A stretch of 28,153 nucleotides of DNA from a virus. Position 1 is the stretch's first letter; each line of letters opens with the position of its first letter. The notes under the pieces were generated by a model. It made no database searches. It had not been told where the DNA came from and worked only from the letters and a program-made list of their open reading frames with translations. Below are positions 1 to 7,032 of this stretch, in pieces. The stretch spans positions 1 through 28,153 of IMG/VR virus record IMGVR_UViG_3300044998_000451. One strand, 5' to 3'. Position numbers and translations under genes: made by a program.

Positions 1-439
1 CACTACCTGATAAGAAACCAGTAGTGAATGGTCTGAACCAATTAAATGATACATTGCCAACAGTATCTTTCTTAAACTTCACAATGATCGATTTGTCATT
101 TGAATCAATGTTTTCAATTTCAGCATTGAACCTAATGAATGATTCATAAACAAGATCGTTTGAGTGCTTCAAATCTTTAGCGAGTGTAATTCTGATTTTA
201 GCAATTGTCGGTGCATGAATAGACAAATCAGTTTGAATTTTTTTAACAGACTGCAATTTCACATATTCATCTGAAATTTCAATCAGACGTAAAAAATCTG
301 ATTTTTCTATGGTAACATACTCTGTGCTGACTTCGATTGCTTTTTGTGATTTTTGTTGAACATTTTGTTGCGCGTGCAAATTTGAAAAAATCATCGAAAG
401 TATCAAAATTGCCGCGAATGTTATTTTTTGTGTTTTCAT
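1..439 (-). CDS. Secreted phage protein with signal peptide (3' end cut off by window)
   Basis: The frame is open from ATG at 439 to the window edge (146 codons visible, no stop). The first 23 residues form a clear signal peptide: a Lys-containing start, a hydrophobic core AAILILSMIF, then SNLHA before Gln-Gln, so cleavage after Ala23 is likely. The mature part is lysine-rich, mixed alpha/beta and has no motif I recognise. The start follows a GAGGCG Shine-Dalgarno sequence and lies 8 bases after the stop of the upstream small membrane protein, so the two are probably co-transcribed. Its place at the end of the late region next to two membrane proteins fits a lysis (spanin-like), superinfection-exclusion or envelope role, but nothing in the sequence decides between these. 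Confidence 0.75.
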   Translation of the reverse strand, partial: MKTQKITFAAILILSMIFSNLHAQQNVQQKSQKAIEVSTEYVTIEKSDFLRLIEISDEYVKLQSVKKIQTDLSIHAPTIAKIRITLAKDLKHSNDLVYESFIRFNAEIENIDSNDKSIIVKFKKDTVGNVSFNWFRPFTTGFLSGS

Positions 440-447
440 GTTGCGCC

Positions 448-705
448 TCACAAATATTTGTTTTTCATTGCTTCAATGAAATTTTTTGTTGCGTTTGATT
501 TATCGTTGCCTGTATCAACTTTTTCAAACTGCTGAATTATCACTTGCGAATTTGCTTCATCATTTTTGAAACCAAAAAAGCGCAAAATCTTTATGATTGC
601 ATTTTTTGATTTAATGCCAAGTTTGATTATGATGATTGCAGATATTACAATCAATAGCAACTTGCTCCAAAATTTGATACGCTGCCATGTGGTTTGTTTT
701 TCCAT
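448..705 (-). CDS. Small single-TM membrane protein
   Basis: This 85-residue protein has a basic N-terminus (about 15 residues), one strongly hydrophobic helix at about residues 16-31 (LLLIVISAIIIIKLGI), and a charged Lys/Asn-rich C-terminal region of about 50 residues. It is the first gene after an intrinsic terminator and a candidate promoter, so it probably begins a new transcription unit with the signal-peptide gene at 439. The ATG at 705 is preceded almost directly by a run of seven G, with only one base between, which is an unusually short spacing for a ribosome site. It could be an inner-membrane spanin subunit, an antiholin or an exclusion protein; the family is not recognised. Confidence 0.6.
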   Translation of the reverse strand: MEKQTTWQRIKFWSKLLLIVISAIIIIKLGIKSKNAIIKILRFFGFKNDEANSQVIIQQFEKVDTGNDKSNATKNFIEAMKNKYL

Positions 706-770
706 ACCCCCCCAAAAATAGGCCGTCAGACCTCACCATTTGCCACCATTTGCGTTCTAAATGCCTGTGT

Positions 771-791
771 GGTAGGGTAGCATACCCCACC
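771..791. promoter_or_regulatory. Imperfect inverted repeat, possible operator
   Basis: A 21-bp dyad has 9-bp arms (GGTAGGGTA and the complement of GGTGGGGTA) that match at 8 of 9 positions around a 3-bp centre, GCA. It covers the -10 element of the candidate promoter that reads leftward into the gene starting at 705. Its symmetry and position are what a repressor or activator site would show. No regulator gene is in the window, so the operator role is inference. Confidence 0.35.
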
Positions 792-808
792 GTTTTACTG
801 GCTGTAAA
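779..808 (-). promoter_or_regulatory. Candidate sigma70-type promoter for the 705/439 gene pair
   Basis: On the minus strand TTTACA (5/6 match to the -35 consensus; top strand 803-808) is followed after 18 bases by TATGCT (4/6 match to -10; top strand 779-784). It lies just downstream of the terminator at 814-835 and about 75 bases ahead of the ATG at 705, where a new unit would need a promoter. An inverted repeat overlaps the -10 box. The match is moderate, and phage late promoters can differ from this consensus. Confidence 0.35.
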
Positions 809-813
809 GGCAT

Positions 814-835
814 AAAAAAAGCCGGTTTCCCGGCC
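814..835 (-). terminator. Intrinsic terminator closing the tail/holin-like operon
   Basis: On the minus strand a GCCGG stem, short GAAA loop and CCGGC stem are followed directly by seven T. It lies 27 bases after the stop of the two-TM gene ending at 863. It fits Rho-independent termination of the long leftward late transcript before the last small genes. Confidence 0.85.
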
Positions 836-862
836 AAGTATAAGACAACGCAAATGATTGCG

Positions 863-1336
863 TTATTCTTGCGCACCGCCCTCATCAGGCAAATCGCCTT
901 CGCTTTCTTCATGTTCAGTTTGCGGTGTTTTTCTTTTCAGACCCGGTATTGTTTCTACAAGTTTTTGATTTTCATTTGTAATGCTGCCAGCACTTGTGCC
1001 AAGTTTTTCAGCAGTGTTGTTTTGTTTGTACGCATCAGTGTATGTTGTTTGTATATTTTTCTTTTCATGTGAATAGAACCATTGAACAACACCTGCAAGT
1101 ATTGTAATCACACCGCCTAACGCAAGATATGATTGCAGCACATCATTTGTTAATTGTGGAACTTCCCACCATTTGAACAGCTTTAACCAAAACGCTGCAC
1201 AAATCAGCCATGATTGAACAAGCACAGCAATCATTGTCAGCGTGCGAAACGTTTTGGTGCTCGAAAAGATATAGTGTTCTGTTCCGTTCACTACCTTCAC
1301 GAAAAAAAAATCTTTGAACATTCTCAAAATCTTCAT
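863..1336 (-). CDS. Holin-like two-TM membrane protein
   Basis: This 157-residue protein has two hydrophobic helices, at about residues 34-54 (MIAVLVQSWLICAAFWLKLF) and 69-87 (LALGGVITILAGVVQWFY). They are joined by a short Trp-containing loop and followed by a hydrophilic C-terminal tail of about 70 residues ending very acidic. Size, two TM helices and the charged tail suit a class II-type holin, though holins are too diverse for this to be secure. ATG at 1336 follows AGAGGT 7 bases upstream. It is the last gene before the terminator at 814-835 and comes directly after the fibre genes, a common site for lysis genes. The alternative is a membrane protein of unknown role. Confidence 0.6.
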   Translation of the reverse strand: MKILRMFKDFFFVKVVNGTEHYIFSSTKTFRTLTMIAVLVQSWLICAAFWLKLFKWWEVPQLTNDVLQSYLALGGVITILAGVVQWFYSHEKKNIQTTYTDAYKQNNTAEKLGTSAGSITNENQKLVETIPGLKRKTPQTEHEESEGDLPDEGGAQE

Positions 1337-1378
1337 CTTGTTACCTCTTTGATGTTGTTTTTTTTTGTTAATATAGTT

Positions 1379-2488
1379 CTATAAAAAAACTAATTGCCCG
1401 TCATTACCTGATTGACCGGCATCGCCACTCACTCCACGTCTGCTTATTGTTGTTTCATCTCCCGCAGAAACTTTTGGCCCGAATAATCCACCCATACCAC
1501 CAACGCCACCGTTGATTTCAAATATTCCACTTCCTATAACACCCGGAACTTTTAATACCAATTTGCCTCCGCTGCCACCACTACCACCGCCACCGCCACC
1601 GCCTGAACCCGAATCAGAAGCGTTATTATATTCTGATCCACCATTACCACCTGCGCCGCCATCAAATCCTTTAACTGATATAATCCCATTAAGAATTAAC
1701 TTCGATGTTCGCATTTTTATATATACAGGAGCACCATGAGCACCGTTTGCGCCGCCGCCACCGCCACCGCCTGCGCCGCCGCCTGCAAAAGATGGATTCC
1801 CTGTTCCTTGATTGCCATTCATACCAGCGTTGCCATTTGCTGTTAATTGAAACAATCCACCTGCGCCGCCTGCGCCGCCCGCAGAAACACCTTGCGTGAA
1901 AACAATACCTTGCCCACCTAAACCGCCTGCGCCGCCGATTCCATTTAATCCGGACTGTCCTGCTGTGTTATTATCTGTGGCATTGGTGTTAATTCCACCC
2001 TGCCCGCCACCGCCACCGCCACCGCCGTTTTTACTTGATGCCCCGCCCGGCTCGCCAAATTCATAAGTTGGTGCAGGTGGCCCGCCAGATTCTACTTCTA
2101 CCCCTGCACCGCCTCTACCGCCAGCTCCACCAAAATTTCTTATTATTTGGTAATTTAATTCCGGGTGGCTTATTGATGGCACGCCAATGCCGTTTGGTAT
2201 CAAACCTGAAAAAGAATAATCACCACGTGTTTCACTGACAAATCTTAAAATACCATTTACAGTAAAAACATCGGAACAGCCTAAATAAAACCATTCATTT
2301 TCAGGAACAATAATAATTGCCGTTGCGTTATTGCCAATATAAATATTTTTGTAATCTTTGATAACCCCTATAGAAAAAATTTGAATACCTGAATTATCTG
2401 GGACTATAAAATTACCATCTTGACCAAAAGGCCAAGATGCTGATTGTATGTTTGCTGCTGGAATTGGTCGTATTAAAACATTAGGCAT
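1379..2488 (-). CDS. Polyglycine-rich protein, likely tail-fibre tip adhesin
   Basis: The protein is 369 residues from the ATG at 2488. That start follows AGGTGAG at good spacing and overlaps the upstream stop by 8 bases; an upstream TTG at 2512 has no such site. Roughly the first 110 residues look like an ordinary beta-rich attachment domain. From about residue 120 on there are many glycine-rich stretches (GGAGGRGGAG, GGGGGGGGQGG, GAGGLGGQG, GGGAGGGGGGGA, GSGGGGGGGSGGSGG) separated by variable loops. In T-even gp38-type adhesins such blocks form packed polyglycine-II helices that display receptor-binding loops. Its place right after the large fibre protein fits the same tip role. The assignment rests on composition and context, not on sequence match. 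Confidence 0.65.
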   Translation of the reverse strand: MPNVLIRPIPAANIQSASWPFGQDGNFIVPDNSGIQIFSIGVIKDYKNIYIGNNATAIIIVPENEWFYLGCSDVFTVNGILRFVSETRGDYSFSGLIPNGIGVPSISHPELNYQIIRNFGGAGGRGGAGVEVESGGPPAPTYEFGEPGGASSKNGGGGGGGGQGGINTNATDNNTAGQSGLNGIGGAGGLGGQGIVFTQGVSAGGAGGAGGLFQLTANGNAGMNGNQGTGNPSFAGGGAGGGGGGGANGAHGAPVYIKMRTSKLILNGIISVKGFDGGAGGNGGSEYNNASDSGSGGGGGGGSGGSGGKLVLKVPGVIGSGIFEINGGVGGMGGLFGPKVSAGDETTISRRGVSGDAGQSGNDGQLVFL

Positions 2489-4925
2489 CGTACTCACCTG
2501 CACTCGTTGCAAAATAATTTACACCATCAAATGTTAAAGTCACTTGTAGTGTTTTTTGCGCACTTACTGTTCCAACAACTGTATCATCAGGCCATTTTAT
2601 AGACACCGGCCATGTCAACGTAACTGATGTTGACGCATGAGAATTTTTTATCATCAACACATAGATTGCACCTTTTTGCGTTCCAGTTATAGTTATGTTC
2701 ACATTCGCATTTGTTGTGATTCTTTGCACGTTGTGACGTGAAAAATCAACAGCGCCTGCTGTGAGTTCTTTCAGATAAGGTATGAACGCGTATAAGTAAT
2801 CATCGATAAATGTTTGCAAACCTTTGTTGCCTGTTGGCTTGCTGTCCGTTGGCAGATTGTCATTATCAAGGTTATCGTAAAAAATTTGTGCATTGAAATC
2901 GCAGCGAATTTCTCTTTCTGGAAATCCATCAAGATAATTCGTTTTCAAACCTTCTGGAATTTTGATTCGACCGCGAATAGTGTCAACTGCTGCATATAGA
3001 TAATCAACACCATCACCAACAACTTTTTCAGGTTCAATGTACGGAAATACGTTTGGTGTATTTACATTCCATAATGCTGCGTCTGACAAATTTGCTGCAT
3101 AACCTTTGATTTGCTCAACAACAACTTCAAGTTCTCTGTCCCAAATATATAGCGACATGCCATTGTTTGTCGGCTCTGCCGTGTTTTGATACTCACCTGC
3201 TTCTGGCCTAAAATATGCACGGTAATTCAATGTTGCAGCCGCTGCTGCTGAAAGCACAAATGTTGGTGCGGCTTGTTTGAATTGCATTTTGTAATTCACT
3301 GCTGCATCAAGCTCTGTCGGTGGAATAGGTATCACAACATATTCACCGTTTGTCAGACTCGCAACGGGAATTTGTGTTTCAACTTGCAAGCTGTTGTCGC
3401 TTGATTTGATTATGCGAACAAACAGATTGTTGGTTGAAACACCTTTTGTGTTGCAATAAACAACAATTTGATTTATCCAAAATTTAGTTCTGTTCAAACC
3501 ATCAGGGTCTGATGCAAATTGAAATTCCTGCTCGCACGATGGCCCATAATTTGTCGGCACACTGATGACAGTGTTATGAACAAAATTGAACTGGCCTGCG
3601 CCAAATTTCGCCAACGCGTTTGGCCCATGTGCATAGTTCCCGCCAAATATATTCAGATTTGTTGTTCCGTCACCATTTGTTAATTGCATATCAACAATTG
3701 TGAATTTACGTTTCAGATTGTTTCCTGCATCGACTTCATCACCGACAATACGCTTCTTACGATAACGAGAAAAGCGTTTCAGGATTGCACTTGCAAGCAA
3801 TGATGGGTCTAAGTGATTTGCTTTGACTGAACCATCAGGATGGTCTAAGTCAGGTGCGTTTCTGTGATCGATATAACCGAAAAATCCTGCTCTGATTAAA
3901 TCAGCCGCTGCCGTGCTTTCCCAAAGATTTTTTTGGTATATATCGCGAATACGTGCAGGAACAAGATTTGTTTCATTTGCAAGCACGCTAATTTCTGCAA
4001 TTGCAAAAGCATCATCTACGCCAACTGCAATGATTTCATAATAGTTTGATTGAACGTGCGTTTTCAAAACTGTCAGCGGCATTGCGTCGTAATACTGCCC
4101 AAACAGAATTGCTGTTGCATCAACATTCATTCCTGATGGTGTCAGCGGTGGCGGCGTCATGCGCACTTCACCAACAAACTTTCCTTCGCGTGCTGATATT
4201 GTTAATAAATCACCTGCACCACTTGCTGCCGGGTCGCCACCAATCACCGTGTTGATTTTTGCGACAATTTCTGCGAGTGTTGTTGCAGCAGGGTTTCCGC
4301 CGCGCAGATCAATTTCTTTTGCAGGTTCGTCGTCGATCTGCAAGCGTATCATATATTTTTCGCTCAGATCAACTGTCGTTACAACAGACCAGTCCTGACT
4401 CGACATTATGAACGCATCATAACCTACGTCTGGTGTCGGTGCTGATGGTGTTGGTGCTGGCGTTCCTGATTTGACTGACAATTCGATTGTGTGCAAATTG
4501 CGCACTGTTTCATTTACCTGAACAGGGTCGTTCACACCTGAATTGAGCACAAAAATGTTTTCTGTTTGCGCTGGAACTTTTTTGTAACGCGCTTGAACAA
4601 TATCGATACGATCATTTACCGTATCTGCTGCTGGCACATTCAAATTTGTTTCAAGATTTACGGCAAAGTGTAACTGCGTTGATTCAGTTAAATCGTTTGG
4701 TATGGCAAGAATGCCATCTGCGACAGTAACTGTTCGTGCTGTGTTGTGCGTAACTTCAAGACCTTGAAACACTGTAACACGATCTTCACCGCCAAAAAAG
4801 TACAATGATATTTTTTCAAAATAACGCTGCATCAGCGTTATCAGTTTCATCATACCAGTGTCGTATGGCACACGTTCACCGTAATTGAATTTGCGCGATT
4901 TGAGTGCTGTTATTTTTTTTGCCAT
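2481..4925 (-). CDS. Large tail fibre / fibre-network protein
   Basis: The protein has 814 residues, starts at ATG 4925 behind AGAGGA, and lies 1 base after the preceding wedge gene. The N-terminal third has beta-rich segments with a Pro/Ala/Thr linker (PAPTPSAPTPD, about residues 154-165). A stretch DLDHPDGSVKANHLDPSLLA near residue 350 resembles segments seen in fibre proteins. The C-terminal ~80 residues (GAIYVLMIKNSH ... LTFDGVNYFATS) look like the repeating beta fold found at the ends of phage fibres. No enzymatic motif is visible. Its place between the J/I-type baseplate genes and the glycine-rich tip candidate supports a host-contact fibre. Confidence 0.6.
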   Translation of the reverse strand: MAKKITALKSRKFNYGERVPYDTGMMKLITLMQRYFEKISLYFFGGEDRVTVFQGLEVTHNTARTVTVADGILAIPNDLTESTQLHFAVNLETNLNVPAADTVNDRIDIVQARYKKVPAQTENIFVLNSGVNDPVQVNETVRNLHTIELSVKSGTPAPTPSAPTPDVGYDAFIMSSQDWSVVTTVDLSEKYMIRLQIDDEPAKEIDLRGGNPAATTLAEIVAKINTVIGGDPAASGAGDLLTISAREGKFVGEVRMTPPPLTPSGMNVDATAILFGQYYDAMPLTVLKTHVQSNYYEIIAVGVDDAFAIAEISVLANETNLVPARIRDIYQKNLWESTAAADLIRAGFFGYIDHRNAPDLDHPDGSVKANHLDPSLLASAILKRFSRYRKKRIVGDEVDAGNNLKRKFTIVDMQLTNGDGTTNLNIFGGNYAHGPNALAKFGAGQFNFVHNTVISVPTNYGPSCEQEFQFASDPDGLNRTKFWINQIVVYCNTKGVSTNNLFVRIIKSSDNSLQVETQIPVASLTNGEYVVIPIPPTELDAAVNYKMQFKQAAPTFVLSAAAAATLNYRAYFRPEAGEYQNTAEPTNNGMSLYIWDRELEVVVEQIKGYAANLSDAALWNVNTPNVFPYIEPEKVVGDGVDYLYAAVDTIRGRIKIPEGLKTNYLDGFPEREIRCDFNAQIFYDNLDNDNLPTDSKPTGNKGLQTFIDDYLYAFIPYLKELTAGAVDFSRHNVQRITTNANVNITITGTQKGAIYVLMIKNSHASTSVTLTWPVSIKWPDDTVVGTVSAQKTLQVTLTFDGVNYFATSAGEYDA

Positions 4926-4926
4926 T

Positions 4927-5868
4927 TTATCCTCTGATGTTTGTAATAATCACAGTGTATGTTACGCCCGCTGCGATAGTTGTCTTTAGAAAATTCAAAA
5001 CCTTTTGAACATTTGCGGCGTCAATTCCGTTTATTACAATAATAAATTGGAAAGGCAGACCGTAAATATTGCCAAGAATTGCCGGTGTCGTTCTGTTACC
5101 GGCGTTGTTGTATGTCCTATAGCTGTCCAAGCATGACGTATCACAATAGAAAAGCGCTTTGGCCCCTGCAATTACGTTCACTTCATCAGCATATCTACTG
5201 ATTGAATTTTTTACCGATGGATATGAAACCTGTGGATATTTGAATAGATTGTCTTTTGTACGATCAAAATAATCTTCATCTGTTTCACCAAACTCGCGTG
5301 CGATGCCAAAGTATTTTTTCAGAACAAAATCAAGCGGTATTATTCGCCGTGTCGTTCTGTATGACAAATCAAGCTGTTTAACAGCTTCACGTGACAACTC
5401 AACATCGTATTGAATCGCATTTGATATTGCACCCTCGCCAAAATCATTTGGCTCGCTTACAATCAACTCAACGTAGTAAACACCTGAGCCTGCCGATGTG
5501 ATGTTTATTTTAGCTGTGTTATTGAGCGCATCTTTTAGCGTTGGGTGCAAACTGAATTTGTTTGCTGGTTCTGCGGTGTCACGGCGTATGTGGTAACGCT
5601 GCATTTCAATGATCGGCGCAGGTAAAACAGCAGCATCTGATGCTCTATGAAACACAACGCTTGTTCCATCAATATAACCATGCCCTGTGCAAACAATCAA
5701 ATCGTTTACCTGCTCAACTGTTTCAACAACTTGTTTGTCAGCTTTTACGTTTGAAATCAAAGCATCTGGCTCGCCTATTAACAAAAGATTTTCTGCTGCT
5801 TTGCCATACATAGGCATTTGCAGATAAATTTTTTGCGCTATAATTTCTTTGTTTTCAAATATGCTCAT
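4927..5868 (-). CDS. Baseplate wedge / tail protein (gpI or Mu gp48-like position)
   Basis: This 313-residue protein begins at the ATG of a TAATG overlap with the J-like gene, so the two are translationally coupled. The middle holds a beta-rich segment. The C-terminal half has a mixed fold around DEDYFDRTKDNLFKYP and ends with an alpha/beta unit (NVQKVLNFLKTTIAAGVTY) reminiscent of the end of P2 gpI / Mu gp48-type proteins, where a helix is followed by a phrase like 'AGV-Y-V'. In the usual J-then-I order this protein links the baseplate wedge to the fibres. The similarity is positional and weak in sequence, and no enzymatic function is suggested. Confidence 0.5.
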   Translation of the reverse strand: MSIFENKEIIAQKIYLQMPMYGKAAENLLLIGEPDALISNVKADKQVVETVEQVNDLIVCTGHGYIDGTSVVFHRASDAAVLPAPIIEMQRYHIRRDTAEPANKFSLHPTLKDALNNTAKINITSAGSGVYYVELIVSEPNDFGEGAISNAIQYDVELSREAVKQLDLSYRTTRRIIPLDFVLKKYFGIAREFGETDEDYFDRTKDNLFKYPQVSYPSVKNSISRYADEVNVIAGAKALFYCDTSCLDSYRTYNNAGNRTTPAILGNIYGLPFQFIIVINGIDAANVQKVLNFLKTTIAAGVTYTVIITNIRG

Positions 5869-7031
5869 TAGTACACCGTTGTTGATGAAAGTGTCAGTGT
5901 GACTGCTGCACCTGTGCCTGCACCTGTTCTTATCACCTGACTTGGTGATGCAAGTATTTGCGCTGTTGGTGGCGCTGGCTCAATCACTTCAACATCAAAC
6001 ACTTCCTGATCGTAGTTTTGTATCAACGTCACCAATTCGCTGATAACGACATCTTCACCAATCTTTGCAGAGTTCACATATTTTTCAATTGTCGATTTCA
6101 GCGATAGTAAAAATGCCGGTACAAGTGATGGATTTTCAGCAAGCACTGACGCATCTTTGACAATGATGTTGAACTCGAAATTTGTTGGCACTGAAATTGG
6201 CGGTATCACATTGACAGACATGCCAAGCGCAACATAACCCGGATAATTTTCAAGATCGTTTTCATCACCAAGCATCACGCGTTCGATTTCGTTTTTCTTT
6301 GCAAGCGACAATGTTCCTGCACCATCTTCTGCATAAATTGTGATGATTCCCGCTGATGGATAATTTGGCACAACAGAAAATGAAACAAGGTCAGGTATCG
6401 TCTGCATTCCAGTCAAAATACCTTTCAGGTTTGCGCGTGATAATCCATTGATAAAATTACGAAAACGTTCTATGCGTTCTTCTTCTGTTTCACCATCTGT
6501 TCCACCCGCGAACGATACGTTATTTTTTGCAAACTCAATTCCACTTGGTGCATTAAGAATCGTTCCTTTGCCGTTTTTTGTATCGATGCGCAAAATAGCA
6601 ATGTTTGTATTGATGCCTGCCGTTGTTGCACGCGATGATATTTCACCTGATGATGTTCCGTTTGCAGGTATTTCACCATCTTCAAGAGTTTGAATGACGA
6701 TACCGTCTACTTGAATTTGCGTTCCTGCGGGTATCGGCAATGCAACAAGTGTCGGCTCGTTGTTGTAAAATTCTACTGTACCGACAGCACCTGTCCCTGC
6801 TTTCAAAACGAAATCAAATGCGCTATAGATAGCGACAGGTATTGCATTTTTCAGGCCATTAAAAAACTCAGCAGAATTTGTCCCAAGCGATGTGCTGATT
6901 GCTTCGATTAGTGTTAATAGACGTGAACCTGTGTTGAAATTGTTGAATGTGCTGTTTTTTGCTATCAGGTATTTTTTTATATCATCGATATATTGCTGTA
7001 TCGACCGCAAGGTATAAATTTCGACTGCCAT
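5868..7031 (-). CDS. Baseplate J-like wedge protein
   Basis: The protein has 387 residues and ATG at 7031. The order is typical of Baseplate_J (P2 gpJ, Mu gp47, T4 gp6): a helical N-terminus that recognises the wedge core, a beta segment with IPAGTQIQVDG at about residue 100, the family signature GGTDGETEEERIERFRNFI at about residues 175-193, then a PSAGIITIYAEDG strand and a C-terminal domain. Two copies of this protein normally form each wedge dimer around the tube. The neighbours fit: the gp25-like domain, its known partner, is encoded 1 base upstream, and the fibre-linking protein is coupled downstream. Confidence 0.93.
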   Translation of the reverse strand: MAVEIYTLRSIQQYIDDIKKYLIAKNSTFNNFNTGSRLLTLIEAISTSLGTNSAEFFNGLKNAIPVAIYSAFDFVLKAGTGAVGTVEFYNNEPTLVALPIPAGTQIQVDGIVIQTLEDGEIPANGTSSGEISSRATTAGINTNIAILRIDTKNGKGTILNAPSGIEFAKNNVSFAGGTDGETEEERIERFRNFINGLSRANLKGILTGMQTIPDLVSFSVVPNYPSAGIITIYAEDGAGTLSLAKKNEIERVMLGDENDLENYPGYVALGMSVNVIPPISVPTNFEFNIIVKDASVLAENPSLVPAFLLSLKSTIEKYVNSAKIGEDVVISELVTLIQNYDQEVFDVEVIEPAPPTAQILASPSQVIRTGAGTGAAVTLTLSSTTVY

Positions 7032-7032
7032 T

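Noticed and set aside
611-853. Minus-strand ORF of 80 codons between the two-TM gene and the small TM gene
   Set aside because: It spans the intrinsic terminator, the candidate promoter and the start of the 705 gene in another frame, has no ribosome site and has an unnatural composition (His, Trp, Cys rich).
1512-1739. Plus-strand proline-rich ORF (PPLPPLPPPPPPPEP)
   Set aside because: It is the antisense shadow of the glycine codons of the tip-adhesin gene.
2489-2512. TTG start adding eight residues to the glycine-rich protein
   Set aside because: The ATG at 2488 has an AGGTGAG site at correct distance; the TTG has none and would enlarge the overlap with the upstream gene.
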